A DNA stretch of 64,000 nt from an uncultured Novosphingobium sp. (GCA_946886075.1 CAMPHR010000011.1:17569-81568); one strand, 5' to 3'. Counted from the first letter of the stretch, positions 29,048-38,608 are shown. A program made the numbers and translations. Notes: generated by a model not told the origin, from the sequence alone.

Positions 29048-29938
29048 CTAGGCCGGTTCGCTCACCGTCTCCCGCTTGCCCTGCGATCGCCCCAACAACA
29101 CCCCCGTCAGCGCCAGCACAAAGCCCGCCAACTGAACCGGCGCCAGCTTCTCCCCGAACAGCAGCCACGCCTCGACCGCCGCCAGCGGCGGCACGAGCAG
29201 CAACAGCATCGACATCCGCGTCGGCCCTTGCGTCCGCACTAGCCAGACCAGCAGCGACAGGCCTCCCGCTGACAGCCCCAGCACTGACCAGGCCAACCCC
29301 AGCCATAATATGGGCGCACCGTCCCAACGGGCCTCTCCGGCGATCAGCGCAGCAACGATAGCTACGAACGCGCCACCTGCATTTTGCACCGCGCCGGAAA
29401 TCCAGATGCCATCGCCCGACAGCGAGCCGCGCTGCACCAGCGTCCCTGCCGCCATGGCGACCACCGCAAGCAAGCCAGCGACCGCAGGCAGGATCGGCAC
29501 CGCTCCCGCCCCCGACCGCTCAATGGCAGGCAGCAGCACGCACACCACGCCCGCGATCGCGATCGCCAACCCCGCCCATCCGCGCACCAGCAGCCGATCA
29601 CCGAGCAGGAACGCGCCTGCAACAGCGACCATCAGCGGCTGCAGCGCGCCGAGCAGCGACATGATGCCAGCGGGCATGCCATGATAAACCGCCCACCAAC
29701 TGACCGTCAGGTAAACGCCGTGCAGCATCGCACCCGCCGTTAAATGCAGCATCAGCCGCTTGCCGCGGGGAAGCTTCTGCCCGGCCCGCCACGCGATGAA
29801 GCCCAGCAGCAGCGCGGTGAGCGTCATGCGCACGCTCAGGATCAGCTCCGGCCCGCCGTGCGGCACCGTCCCGCGCGCGACGATGAACCCGGTGGACCAG
29901 ATCAGGACGAACAGGAGCGAGGCGCCGAACGCTATCAT
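29048..29938 (-). CDS. EamA/DMT family transporter
   Basis: 296 residues with ten hydrophobic segments in two EamA repeats. The first opens with LLFVLIWSTGFIVARG, and the second half shows LGLAWSVLGLSAGGLSLLV and LLVPPLAAVEAWLLFGEKLAP. The start was set at ATG 29938, giving the family N-terminus and overlapping ccmB by four bases. A longer frame would overlap ccmB by hundreds of bases. The substrate is unknown (a small metabolite). It may be cotranscribed with ccmAB. Confidence 0.88.
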   Translation of the reverse strand: MIAFGASLLFVLIWSTGFIVARGTVPHGGPELILSVRMTLTALLLGFIAWRAGQKLPRGKRLMLHLTAGAMLHGVYLTVSWWAVYHGMPAGIMSLLGALQPLMVAVAGAFLLGDRLLVRGWAGLAIAIAGVVCVLLPAIERSGAGAVPILPAVAGLLAVVAMAAGTLVQRGSLSGDGIWISGAVQNAGGAFVAIVAALIAGEARWDGAPILWLGLAWSVLGLSAGGLSLLVWLVRTQGPTRMSMLLLLVPPLAAVEAWLLFGEKLAPVQLAGFVLALTGVLLGRSQGKRETVSEPA

Positions 29939-30582
29939 TCCCGCCCGGCCCGTATTGCCGCGCCCGCCGCAAAGGGGGTGATCGCGACCAGCAGCAGCGA
30001 CGCGGCTCCTAAGAATTTGAGCGCCGCTCCGCTGCCATCGCCCAACGTTCCCGCGCCGAATATCAGCAACGGCACCGCCAGCGGCAGCGCCAGCAGCCCC
30101 GCCAGCGCCCCACTCGACCTCAGCCCAGCGGTCAAACTCGCCACCAGCAACCCCAGCGCCGCCAGCGCAGGCGTACCGATCAGCAGCCCTAGTTCCAGCA
30201 TCCAGATGGTCGCGCCATCCAGCTTCAGCAGCGCGCTCGCGGGCAGCGTCGCGATCATCAGCGCCGGGCCGAAGCCCAGCCAATGCGCGATCAGCCGCGC
30301 CAGCATCATGACTTCATCGCCCACGCCGCGCAGCGCGATCTGGTCAAGCATCCCTGCATCACGATCGGGCGCGACCAGCCGATCCACGGGCAAGAGGCTC
30401 GCCAGCAGCGCCGCGATCCACAGCATCCCGCCTCCCGACCGTCGCAACAGCGCTGCATCCGGTCCCACCGCAAAGGGATAGAGGCTCGCGACCAGCAGCA
30501 GGAAAGCCACCGGCAGCCACAGCCCGGCCGACTGCCACGCCTGCCTCAAATCCCGCGCCACCAGCAGCGCCATCACCCTCAC
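29935..30582 (-). CDS. ccmB: Heme exporter protein CcmB
   Basis: Membrane component of the CcmABCD system that supports heme delivery to CcmE for cytochrome c maturation. 215 residues with six hydrophobic segments. LLVARDLRQAWQSAGLWLPVAFLLLV and FRDRDAGMLDQIALRG-like (APDRDAGMLDQIAL) are CcmB motifs. It lies directly after ccmA with a four-base overlap. The other ccm genes are not in this window. Confidence 0.92.
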   Translation of the reverse strand: MRVMALLVARDLRQAWQSAGLWLPVAFLLLVASLYPFAVGPDAALLRRSGGGMLWIAALLASLLPVDRLVAPDRDAGMLDQIALRGVGDEVMMLARLIAHWLGFGPALMIATLPASALLKLDGATIWMLELGLLIGTPALAALGLLVASLTAGLRSSGALAGLLALPLAVPLLIFGAGTLGDGSGAALKFLGAASLLLVAITPFAAGAAIRAGRE

Positions 30583-31181
30583 GCCGCGTCCTCCGCGACA
30601 TAGGAGGCAAGGTCGATCACCATGGACGAGGCCATCGGCAACGGCTGATGCGACGCTGCGACCACGATGCCACCCCGCCCAAGATGCGCCGCCACCGCTG
30701 CTCCCAACAGCTCCAAGGACGCATCGTCCAGCCCATTGCCCGGCTCATCCAGCAGCCACAGCCCCGCTCCGCTGGCAATCACTCGCGCGAGCGCCGCCCG
30801 CTTGCGCTGCCCGGTCGAGAGCATCCGCACAGGTATTCCGCCAAGCTGCCTCAGCGCCATCGTCTCCAGCGCACCATCGACCGCACCCGCATCCGCGCCA
30901 TCCATCCGCGCCCAAAAGCTCAGCGCTTGGCCTAAAGGCTGCTCCAGATCCAGCGCCAGCCGCTCGTCCGCCAGCACGATCCTGCCCTGCCGCTCGATCG
31001 TCCCTGCCGTGGGCCGCAGCAGCCCCGCGCAAATGCGCATCAGGCTCGACTTGCCGATCCCGTTCGGCCCGCGCAGCAACGCGCTGCCCCCCGGCTTCAG
31101 CGGCAGGTCAACCCCACGGAACAGCAGCCGCCCGCCACGCGCGCAGGCAATGCCCGACAGGCGCAGCGCCGCGTCGCTCAT
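30579..31181 (-). CDS. ccmA: Heme exporter ATP-binding protein CcmA
   Basis: ABC ATPase of 200 residues. Walker A GPNGIGKSSL (about 38-47), signature LSTGQRKRAALAR, and Walker B LWLLDEPGNGLD are clear. The STGQxKR signature variant is typical of CcmA. Energises CcmB-associated release of holo-CcmE from CcmCDE. It overlaps the upstream zincin gene and the downstream ccmB by four bases each, so the three form one unit. Confidence 0.93.
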   Translation of the reverse strand: MSDAALRLSGIACARGGRLLFRGVDLPLKPGGSALLRGPNGIGKSSLMRICAGLLRPTAGTIERQGRIVLADERLALDLEQPLGQALSFWARMDGADAGAVDGALETMALRQLGGIPVRMLSTGQRKRAALARVIASGAGLWLLDEPGNGLDDASLELLGAAVAAHLGRGGIVVAASHQPLPMASSMVIDLASYVAEDAA

Positions 31182-31585
31182 GGCGCGACCATGTCCTCCA
31201 GCACCTGCATATCCACGTCGGACAGCCCGAAATGATGGCCGATCTCATGCACCACCACATGGGTGATCAGCGCGTCGAGCGGCACGCCCGTTTCCACCCA
31301 TTCATCCAGCAGCGGCCGCCGGAAAAGATGCACCGTGGGCGGGCGGTCCCCTGTCTGCTCAGGCTCCCCAACCGGCCGCCCGCTGTAAAGCCCGGTCAGC
31401 CCAAACGGGTCGTCAATCTCCATCTCCTTCAAAATCGCTTCGTCGGCAAATTCTTCGACGAACAGGACGACGTTGGTCAGATGGGACTGGAAAGGGTCGG
31501 GCAATCGCCCCAGCGCCTCAAGCGCCAGTCTTTCAATCTGCTCCACGGTAGGCGCGAAAAGAGGGGGTTGACCGGCGTCTGGCAT
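31178..31585 (-). CDS. Zincin-like metallopeptidase family protein
   Basis: 135 residues with the metal-binding motif HVVVHEIGHHFGLSD near the C-terminus. The N-terminal TVEQIERLALEALGRLP and the FVEEFADEA region match the small zincin family (PF06262). No signal peptide is present. Its substrate is unknown. Coupled to ccmA by a four-base overlap. Confidence 0.87.
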   Translation of the reverse strand: MPDAGQPPLFAPTVEQIERLALEALGRLPDPFQSHLTNVVLFVEEFADEAILKEMEIDDPFGLTGLYSGRPVGEPEQTGDRPPTVHLFRRPLLDEWVETGVPLDALITHVVVHEIGHHFGLSDVDMQVLEDMVAP

Positions 31586-31625
31586 GGCTGCGACATAGGC
31601 GAAACAATATTATGAGGATAGAGCC

Positions 31626-31919
31626 ATGATTGGTAAACTGTCCGGCGATGAACGGGCGCAGGAGCTTGCTACTCTCCCGGAATGGACGCTGGTTGCGGAG
31701 CCGGAAGGCATCAGGCGGCGCTTCACCTTTGCCGATTTCAACGCGGCCTTTGGCTTCATGACGCGGGTGGCGCTGCTCGCGGAGCAGGCGAACCACCATC
31801 CCGAATGGTTCAACGTCTATAACCGGGTGGACATCACTCTGACGACGCATGACGCGGATGGCCTGTCGCGTCGGGACATTGATCTTGCAAAGGCGATCGA
31901 CGCGCTGCTCACGGCATGA
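31626..31919 (+). CDS. phhB: 4a-hydroxytetrahydrobiopterin (pterin-4a-carbinolamine) dehydratase
   Basis: 97 residues. The conserved block [31 protein letters not shown] carries the catalytic histidines, followed by [20 protein letters not shown]. It normally regenerates the pterin cofactor of aromatic amino-acid hydroxylases; no hydroxylase gene is seen nearby. The RBS region is GAGGATAG before ATG 31626. Confidence 0.95.
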   Translation: MIGKLSGDERAQELATLPEWTLVAEPEGIRRRFTFADFNAAFGFMTRVALLAEQANHHPEWFNVYNRVDITLTTHDADGLSRRDIDLAKAIDALLTA

Positions 31920-31932
31920 GCGGATCGCCGGG

Positions 31933-32424
31933 TCAGGGTTGCCCTTCGATGCGATCCTCATAGCCATGCAGCGCTGCCGTCACTGCCGGGTCACCGGCGT
32001 AGCGGCGGCGCAGCATGGCTAGCTTCGCATCGGTGCCGGTGCATAGTTCGGCGATGCTTTCCATCAGGAACACGCGCCTTTCCCCGTCATAGGGCTCCTC
32101 GCCCCGGAAATGGTCGCAACTGTCGCGATCGACCATGAAGCTGGTGACTTCCTGCGGGAAAGCCGTCGCAAGCGCTGCATCGGGTGACGGAGGGAGATCC
32201 AGCGACCCGCGCGGCGCGGGCTGCGCCTGCACCATCACCTCGGCGGAGGGCCGCTGCGGCGCCGCCACCACCTCGATCGGCTCGCCCTCAACGGCGTTTA
32301 TGGAAAGCGCAGGTGGCGGAGCAGAGGCATTGTCCGTGGACGCAGCATCGCCGGACGCGTCACGGCAACTCGCGGTCAGCGCCAGCATCATCACCAATGG
32401 AAACAGCCCCACCCGTGCGCCCAC
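31933..32424 (-). CDS. Putative lipoprotein of unknown function
   Basis: About 163 residues from GTG 32424, which has GGGAGG six bases upstream. An in-frame ATG at 32463 would be 13 residues longer and overlap the patatin gene more. The N-terminal hydrophobic stretch ends in LTASC, which fits a lipobox, so export and lipidation are likely. A Pro/Ala linker follows, then a conserved-looking C-terminal domain (SFMVDRDSCDHFRGE and ELCTGTDAKLAMLRRRY). It follows the patatin gene and overlaps its end, consistent with cotranscription. I do not recognise the family. Confidence 0.7.
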   Translation of the reverse strand: MGARVGLFPLVMMLALTASCRDASGDAASTDNASAPPPALSINAVEGEPIEVVAAPQRPSAEVMVQAQPAPRGSLDLPPSPDAALATAFPQEVTSFMVDRDSCDHFRGEEPYDGERRVFLMESIAELCTGTDAKLAMLRRRYAGDPAVTAALHGYEDRIEGQP

Positions 32425-34753
32425 CGATTTCCTCCCGCAAAATGGCAATGAGATCAGCGACATGCGGTAGTCGCTGCTCCTCCTCGTCGAGAATCGCCAT
32501 GAATGCGGCTTGCCTATAATCGCGCACGCTTTCTTCTGAAAGGCGGCTTGCCGTGGGCAATGTGGAAATTACGATATCCAGCAACCGCTCAACACCATGA
32601 AGGCGTCCCCACAAATAGTCATTTTCACGATAGGCCCGGCTGAAAAATGCACCGAAGTTATTGAACTCAATGCCTTTTAAGGTCGCATCCGCGCCGCCCG
32701 CCCGGATCGCGCTGCAATCTTCGGGGGAAATCCGGTCGACTTTCACCGGATCATATTCTTCCATGGCGTGGCCTTGGAGCAACGGTAATGTGGCGATGTC
32801 GTAGAAGGGAAAGCCGAGATAGGAGAGCAGCATGATCCGCCGTTCTGCCTTGGGAAGTCCGGCAAGCGCTTCCGCCAGCACCATGTCGGCCACGTCATCC
32901 AGCGCCTTGAGGTCCCGCGCCTGCGCAATCGCGTCAAGCGCCGCCGCAGCGTCCGAGGGCACCTCCCTGGCCGCGGTCCGGATCGCGCCATTGTAGAAAT
33001 CCGTGCCCTCGCATTCCGTATAATGGGCCATCGATTGATAGATGGCATCATGCATCTTCTGGATCGCCGCCGCGTCAGCCTGCGAGTCCACCTCCAAGGT
33101 TTCGGCGAGCCGCCGCGCAAGAAAGCGCAGGCGGCGAATCCGGAAACTCAGGTCATGGGTGCGGAAGAAGACGACCGGCGGTGATCCCGGCCCGACATTG
33201 TCGATCAACTTGTCCGCTCCGATCGTCCGGACATGCGACCACAGCGCCTGGCGGAAATTCTCCCGCATCATCGGGCTGTCCTCACCACTGAGGCGGAACA
33301 GCAGACCGGCGAGATCCTCGACAATACCCGACAGCTTCAAATGACCGTAAGCGGGAAAAGCGAAGCCCGCCGAATTCGCGGCCCTTAGCTGAGCCTTCGC
33401 CCGCCACGCGGACAGCCGCGCAGGCGTCGGACGATCGAGGAACAGCATGCCGCCGATCGTGTTTTCGACCTCCGCTTCGATGCCCGGCCGCAGTGCGTTC
33501 AAAATCCGGACCATTCGCCGAATGCGCGAAGAGTGCCGGTCGATCGCTTCCAGATTGTCGCGGATCGGCTGCTCGCGCGGAATGTCGCTGAGCGCCCCGA
33601 AAATTGTGCGGAAGAAGCCGGGCAGCTGAGCCTTGTCCTCTGGCGGCGTGTCTTCCTGCTCGCCATCCCGGTTCAGCCGGATCGATCGATGGCCGGGCTT
33701 CGGGTCGATATAGACGAAACGCCGATCGACCTCGCGCCGCGAAGGGCGATTGCGTAGCGCGCCGATCGCCTGGGCGAAGGGAGCGTTTGCCAGCACCGAT
33801 CCGTCGATCAATATCGCGTCCTCTGCATTGCCCCGCGCCCAATGGCGGGGGAGGGCGTGCGCCAGGAAGCTGTCGCGGTTGGTCCAGGTGCGGTGCCGCT
33901 GCTTCAGCACGCCATCCAGTTCCCGAACGGTGAAGGGCGGGAAGGCGCCCGGAAAGCTCGCTGTCGCCCGCGCGGCAAATACCAGCTCTGCCGGGTCGGC
34001 GAAGAGGCGGTCGCCACGCCCGCGCGCCCGAAAGCCGATGGACAGGCGGTGTTCGGTTTCGACCACCTGTGGCGGGCTGTTGAGGTTGAGGCTTTGTGGA
34101 TGACCTTCGAAATCGGTGACCGTGACGAACAGGTCGAGCGGATGCCCATCCGGCAGCAGTGGGGGCCCGCACTCGGCCGCCTCCATAGCATCAAAGGCGT
34201 CCAGCAACATCGTCGTAAAGATTTCGCCACCAAATGGAGGCTCGAACCATCTGGATCGGATGAAGTGGGACAGCTTTTGGCGTACCTCTTCACGCGTGTC
34301 CGGGGCCACGGTGCGCTCGACCGTGTCGCCGGGCCGCCGCGCCGCCATCCACACCAGCGGCGTTGCCCAGAACTTGCTGATGCGCCGCGCGGGCCGCGCA
34401 TCTGGGTCTAGCAGCCGCTCCACATCGGCATTTTCCAGCCATAAGTCGGTCAGAGGCTCCAGCGACTGCCCCGTCTCGATCGCCTGCGCCAGGAATATGC
34501 CGTTGATCCCGCCAGCGCTCGCCCCGGCGATGATATCCGGCATCACGCGCAGCCGGACGCCACTGGCGGCTTCCAGCTCCTCCAGCAGCTTGCGGTAGAC
34601 AGCCTCGCTACCCTTGCTGCTCGGCGTGCCGTCATGAAAGCTCCGGCTCGCCCGCGCCAGACGCCAGATTTCCTTGGTGATGCCGTGCATATAGACGGCA
34701 AGGCTGATGCCCCCATAGCAGACCAGCGCAAGGCGAAGTTCGCGCTCCTTCAT
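32360..34753 (-). CDS. Large patatin-related phospholipase-like protein
   Basis: 797 residues. RLALVCYGGISLAVYMHG is the glycine-rich oxyanion segment. The nucleophile elbow GASAGG lies near residue 78, and the dyad aspartate is in LIDGSVLAN (about 317). These match patatin-type serine hydrolases. The long C-terminal portion (about 360-797) is the second domain found in the large patatin-related subgroup with a DUF3376-type tail. No signal peptide is visible. The likely activity is lipid acyl hydrolysis; the substrate is unknown. Confidence 0.85.
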   Translation of the reverse strand: MKERELRLALVCYGGISLAVYMHGITKEIWRLARASRSFHDGTPSSKGSEAVYRKLLEELEAASGVRLRVMPDIIAGASAGGINGIFLAQAIETGQSLEPLTDLWLENADVERLLDPDARPARRISKFWATPLVWMAARRPGDTVERTVAPDTREEVRQKLSHFIRSRWFEPPFGGEIFTTMLLDAFDAMEAAECGPPLLPDGHPLDLFVTVTDFEGHPQSLNLNSPPQVVETEHRLSIGFRARGRGDRLFADPAELVFAARATASFPGAFPPFTVRELDGVLKQRHRTWTNRDSFLAHALPRHWARGNAEDAILIDGSVLANAPFAQAIGALRNRPSRREVDRRFVYIDPKPGHRSIRLNRDGEQEDTPPEDKAQLPGFFRTIFGALSDIPREQPIRDNLEAIDRHSSRIRRMVRILNALRPGIEAEVENTIGGMLFLDRPTPARLSAWRAKAQLRAANSAGFAFPAYGHLKLSGIVEDLAGLLFRLSGEDSPMMRENFRQALWSHVRTIGADKLIDNVGPGSPPVVFFRTHDLSFRIRRLRFLARRLAETLEVDSQADAAAIQKMHDAIYQSMAHYTECEGTDFYNGAIRTAAREVPSDAAAALDAIAQARDLKALDDVADMVLAEALAGLPKAERRIMLLSYLGFPFYDIATLPLLQGHAMEEYDPVKVDRISPEDCSAIRAGGADATLKGIEFNNFGAFFSRAYRENDYLWGRLHGVERLLDIVISTLPTASRLSEESVRDYRQAAFMAILDEEEQRLPHVADLIAILREEIGGRTGGAVSIGDDAGADRELP

Positions 34754-34812
34754 GCGACGCGCCTCCCATCCGCTGGACTATAATCTGCCCCGATCAGCCC
34801 CAAACCTCTCCC

Positions 34813-34876
34813 CCGTTCGCCCTGAGCCTGTCGAAGCCTGTCCTGAGCGCCTGCTGCAAGCCGGCAGTCGAAGGGG
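34813..34876. repeat. Partial copies of the CCCTGAGCCTGTCGAAG repeat
   Basis: CCGTTCGCCCTGAGCCTGTC is followed by a degenerate second arm. It fills most of the 190-bp gap between the patatin gene and the nuclease-family gene; no gene is seen there. Confidence 0.7.
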
Positions 34877-34943
34877 GCTCTACTTCCTTTAAGCTTATCC
34901 GGATCAGGCATCGACAGGCCCGTCCCCACCAGCAACCCCCACC

Positions 34944-35639
34944 TCACACCCGAAACTCCGCCCAGATCGGCAAATGGTCCGATGCCTTGCGCGCCGCCGC
35001 ACTGTCATGAACGCCGCTGTCCACCAGCTTCAGCTGCCCGCAATGCATGATCCGGTCTAGCCGAGCCACGGGACGCCGCGCGTGAAAGCTCCGTCCGCAG
35101 GGCGCAAAACTGTAATGCCGGGCAAAGTCCGCCAGGCACCCCCGGTTCGCGCTCCATTCGTTAAGGTCGCCCATCAGCACCGTCGGCATCGCATCCCGCT
35201 GCGCCGCCGCATGAATGACCGCGGCCGCCTGTTTGCGCCGCCACAGCCCCGAAAGGTCAAGATGCATGCCAAACACGCGTAGCTTCGCCTTGCCGAAGTC
35301 CACCTCCGCCATGGTCGCGCCGCGCGGTTCCAGACAGGGCAGGTGCAGAACGTCATGGGTGCCGATTTCGGCTTCCTTCCGCACCAGTATTGCGTTGCCA
35401 TGCCAGCCCATGGAATCCACCTGCACGTTCAGGGGAACCGGCTTGTACGGGCTCATCGATTCCAGCAGCCATGGCGGAATGGCCGCCGTGCGCACGCCAA
35501 AGCGCCGGTCCGCTTCCTGCAGCGCGATGACGTCCGCGTTCAACTCCCCCAATACCTCCAGAACCCGTTCAGGGCTGCGGCGGCGGTCGGTGCCAATGGC
35601 TTTGCGGATATTGTAGCTGGCGACGCGAAAGGACTTCAT
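34944..35639 (-). CDS. Endonuclease/exonuclease/phosphatase family protein
   Basis: 231 residues. RVASYNIRKAIGTD (Asn), VIALQEADRRFG (Glu), GDLNEWS (Asp-x-Asn) and KASDHLPIWAEF (catalytic DH) are the ordered EEP-fold motifs. ATG 35639 is chosen so that the fold starts at residue 3. The substrate could be nucleic acid or a phospholipid. It is divergent from radA. Confidence 0.88.
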   Translation of the reverse strand: MKSFRVASYNIRKAIGTDRRRSPERVLEVLGELNADVIALQEADRRFGVRTAAIPPWLLESMSPYKPVPLNVQVDSMGWHGNAILVRKEAEIGTHDVLHLPCLEPRGATMAEVDFGKAKLRVFGMHLDLSGLWRRKQAAAVIHAAAQRDAMPTVLMGDLNEWSANRGCLADFARHYSFAPCGRSFHARRPVARLDRIMHCGQLKLVDSGVHDSAAARKASDHLPIWAEFRV

Positions 35640-35785
35640 GGCGAAACAATGCGCCACATCCGCATGAGTTTCCAGCACCCTCGGCCAGCTTCATCACGCC
35701 GGTGCAATGCTACATCGAAGGGGCAGCGCAGGCCGTGCGCTTCTTTGTTCTTGAAACGTTCACCGTGGCAAGCCATAGCTCGCTC

Positions 35786-37153
35786 ATGGCCAAGGCAAAG
35801 CGCAAATTCGTCTGCCAGCAATGCGGCACTCTTTCCTCCCGCTGGCAGGGGCAATGTGACGACTGCGGCGAATGGAACAGCATCGTCGAAGAAGCAGCCG
35901 AAACCATCTTTTCCGCGCGGCACGATCTGCAAAGCGGCGGACGGGCGCTCACGCTCGTCGGGCTGAACAGCCAGGTCGAACTGCCCCAGCGCACCAGCAC
36001 CGGCATCGCGGAGTTCGATCGCGCGCTTGGAGGCGGCATCGTTCCCGGCTCGGCCACGCTGATCGGCGGTGATCCCGGTATCGGCAAGTCTACCCTGTTG
36101 CTTCAGGCTGCCGCCCGCATCGCCGCGCGCGGTCTTTCCGTCGCCTATATCAGCGGTGAGGAAGCGGCGGATCAGGTCCGTCTCAGGGCGCAGCGCCTCG
36201 GCCTTGGCAACGCGCCCGTGCAGCTCGCCAGCGCGACTTCTGTCCGCGACATCCTGACCACGCTGGGGGAGGGGGAGCCGCCTGCGCTGCTTGTCATCGA
36301 TTCCATCCAGACGATGCACAGCGACCTGATCGAAGGCGCGCCGGGCACCGTTAGTCAGGTGCGCGCATCCAGCCAGGAACTGATCCGCTTCGCCAAGCAG
36401 CGCGGCACCGCCGTCATCCTCGTCGGCCATGTGACCAAGGATGGCAGCATCGCCGGGCCTCGCGTGCTCGAGCATATGGTCGATACGGTGCTCAGCTTCG
36501 AGGGCGAGCGCAGCCATCAATATCGCATCCTGCGCGCGATCAAGAACCGCTTCGGCGGCACCGATGAGATCGGCGTTTTCGCGATGGTGGCAGAGGGGCT
36601 GGAGGAAGTCGCGAACCCATCGGCTTTGTTCCTGACACATCGTGACGAAACCGTAACGGGCGCGACGGTCTTCCCCGCTCTCGAGGGCACCCGCCCGGTG
36701 CTGGTGGAAATACAGGCCCTCGTCGTGCGTCTTTCCAGCGGCGCCACTCCCCGGCGCGCAGTCGTGGGTTGGGACAGCGGCCGACTAGCCATGGTCCTTG
36801 CCGTGCTGGAGGCGCGCTGCGGCCTCAGCTTCTCCACCTGCGAAGTCTATCTGAACGTCGCGGGCGGTTATCGCCTGTCGGACCCCGCTGCTGACCTCGC
36901 CGTCGCCGCTGCGCTCATATCGGCGCTCGCGGAACGTCCGGTGCCTGCCGACTTGGTCCTCTTCGGCGAAATCGCTCTGTCCGGGGAAATTCGTCCCGTC
37001 GCTCACGCGCCGCTGCGCCTCCGCGAATCCGCCAAACTGGGCTTTGAGCGCGCCTATGTCCCCTCCGCAGTCGCCGACGGGGTGAAGGGGATCGCCGTCA
37101 GCGGATACCGCGCATTAAGCCAACTGGTTGACCAGATGCTCGGCCGCGGATAG
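35786..37153 (+). CDS. radA: DNA repair protein RadA (Sms)
   Basis: 455 residues. The N-terminal zinc finger has CQQCG and CDDCG (about 9-30). The RecA-like ATPase has GGDPGIGKSTL (about 93-103) and the RadA-specific KNRFG motif (about 252-256). The C-terminal Lon-protease-like domain includes VYLNVAGG and DLAVAAAL. RadA promotes branch migration in recombination. ATG 35786 fits the family start. cvpA starts 11 bp after the stop. Confidence 0.95.
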   Translation: MAKAKRKFVCQQCGTLSSRWQGQCDDCGEWNSIVEEAAETIFSARHDLQSGGRALTLVGLNSQVELPQRTSTGIAEFDRALGGGIVPGSATLIGGDPGIGKSTLLLQAAARIAARGLSVAYISGEEAADQVRLRAQRLGLGNAPVQLASATSVRDILTTLGEGEPPALLVIDSIQTMHSDLIEGAPGTVSQVRASSQELIRFAKQRGTAVILVGHVTKDGSIAGPRVLEHMVDTVLSFEGERSHQYRILRAIKNRFGGTDEIGVFAMVAEGLEEVANPSALFLTHRDETVTGATVFPALEGTRPVLVEIQALVVRLSSGATPRRAVVGWDSGRLAMVLAVLEARCGLSFSTCEVYLNVAGGYRLSDPAADLAVAAALISALAERPVPADLVLFGEIALSGEIRPVAHAPLRLRESAKLGFERAYVPSAVADGVKGIAVSGYRALSQLVDQMLGRG

Positions 37154-37164
37154 CCCCGGCGTTT

Positions 37165-37674
37165 ATGAACGCCGTCGATATCCTCGTCCTCCTCGCCATC
37201 GGCGGTTGCACAGTCTTGGGCTTGCTTCGCGGTTTCGTTCTTGAAACCCTATCCCTCATCGCCTGGGTCCTCGGCATCTTCGCCATCCGCCTCTTCCACC
37301 CTTCCGCGACCGAACTGCTCACCTCCTTCGTCGGCACCACCGGAGGCGCTTCAATTCTCGCATTCATTCTGGTGTTCGGCGTCACGTTCGGCGCAGGAAA
37401 ACTCCTCGCCCACGCCATCGGCCGCCGCACGCGCCAGTCCATCCTCGGGCCGGTGGACCGCGTTCTCGGCGGTGGCTTCGGCGCGATCAAGGGACTGATC
37501 GGCGCGACGGTTGTCTTCCTGTCCTTTAGTCTGGTCTACGACACATTTTACGGCAGCGGAGAGCGCCGTCCCGATTGGCTGTCTGACGCCCGCACCTATC
37601 CGCTGCTCAACGCCAGCGGCCAAGCAATCAGCGAATTCCTGGCTGAGCGCCGCGCGAGGAAACCGGCGCCCTAA
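37165..37674 (+). CDS. cvpA: CvpA family membrane protein
   Basis: 169 residues with four hydrophobic segments. NAVDILVLLAIGGCTVLGLLRGFVLE and the DRVLGGGFGAIKGL segment are typical of the colicin V production protein family. In bacteria the gene is often beside purF, but in alphaproteobacteria it commonly sits next to radA, as here. The role is not well defined (envelope integrity). Confidence 0.9.
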   Translation: MNAVDILVLLAIGGCTVLGLLRGFVLETLSLIAWVLGIFAIRLFHPSATELLTSFVGTTGGASILAFILVFGVTFGAGKLLAHAIGRRTRQSILGPVDRVLGGGFGAIKGLIGATVVFLSFSLVYDTFYGSGERRPDWLSDARTYPLLNASGQAISEFLAERRARKPAP

Positions 37675-37687
37675 TCCGAATGAATGC

Positions 37688-38602
37688 TCAGAGCCAGCCC
37701 TTCAGCCGATAAGCTTCAGCTGTCGCTTTCAGCCCATCCTCAGTAGCGACCTGAGGCACCCAAAGCTTTTTCGGCGGCTGCTTGCGCTTTGTCACTACCC
37801 AGTCCGGGTGGCAAAAATAGCTGACACGATCCTGCGTCAGCTTCGCGCCCTTGCCCCGCAGCATGCGATCAAGGCGCGCGCCCAGTCCCAAGGCCCAATT
37901 GGGCGTAGCGAAGGTCCGCACCGGCCTTCCGACGGCGCGTCCGATCGCCTGTCCGAAGTCCAGATGGTCCCACCCATCAGGAGTGCCGTCGTCTGCTTCA
38001 TAGCAATGAGCTAGGCTCATCTCCGTTTCACCAGCCAGCCGCAGCAGCAACCGGCCAAGGTCGCTCACCTCGATCAGCGACAGTCTGCCTCCAGGGGGGA
38101 GCAACATGACGCCCCGTCTGGCCATCCGGAACAGCTCCAGCATCTCGCGATCACCGGGCCCATAGATTGCGGGCGGCCGGACGATCGTCCAATCCAGTCC
38201 GCTCGCCTTGACATGCCGCTCGGCCAGCGCCTTCGACCAGCCATAGTCAGACAGCTTGGGCTCGCGCGCTGCAAGCGAAGAGACGTGGACCAGACGCCGA
38301 ACACCCCGTTGCCGCATGGCATCGACCACGGCCATGGTTCCCCGGGCGTTGCCAGCTTCGAAGCCCTCGCGATCAGAGGCGTTCACAACGCCCGCGATAT
38401 GGATGACCACATCAGCATCACGCACCAGCGTGTTGAGCGCTGCGCGATCTTCGAGCGAGCCGGGCACCCATTTCAGCCGCGCGCGGGGCGGCTGCGCCTT
38501 TCGGGTGATGGCCGTAACATGATGGCCAGCTTCAAGAGCCTGATTCAGTGTTTCGGCGCCAACAAAGCCTGTCGCGCCGGTCATGGCAATGCGGAGTTTC
38601 AT
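37688..38602 (-). CDS. NAD(P)-dependent epimerase/reductase of the atypical SDR family (NDUFA9-like)
   Basis: 304 residues. The dinucleotide motif GATGFVG is at about 9-15, and the catalytic Tyr-Lys appears as DYGWSK (about 122-127). VHVSSLAA and RPPAIYGPGD follow the extended SDR pattern. The overall form resembles the NDUFA9/ceramide-reductase type rather than a sugar epimerase. Caulobacter CerR belongs to this kind of SDR. Since the window also has spt, a ceramide-reductase role is possible, but no adjacency supports it. Confidence 0.75.
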   Translation of the reverse strand: MKLRIAMTGATGFVGAETLNQALEAGHHVTAITRKAQPPRARLKWVPGSLEDRAALNTLVRDADVVIHIAGVVNASDREGFEAGNARGTMAVVDAMRQRGVRRLVHVSSLAAREPKLSDYGWSKALAERHVKASGLDWTIVRPPAIYGPGDREMLELFRMARRGVMLLPPGGRLSLIEVSDLGRLLLRLAGETEMSLAHCYEADDGTPDGWDHLDFGQAIGRAVGRPVRTFATPNWALGLGARLDRMLRGKGAKLTQDRVSYFCHPDWVVTKRKQPPKKLWVPQVATEDGLKATAEAYRLKGWL

Positions 38603-38608
38603 GGAGGG

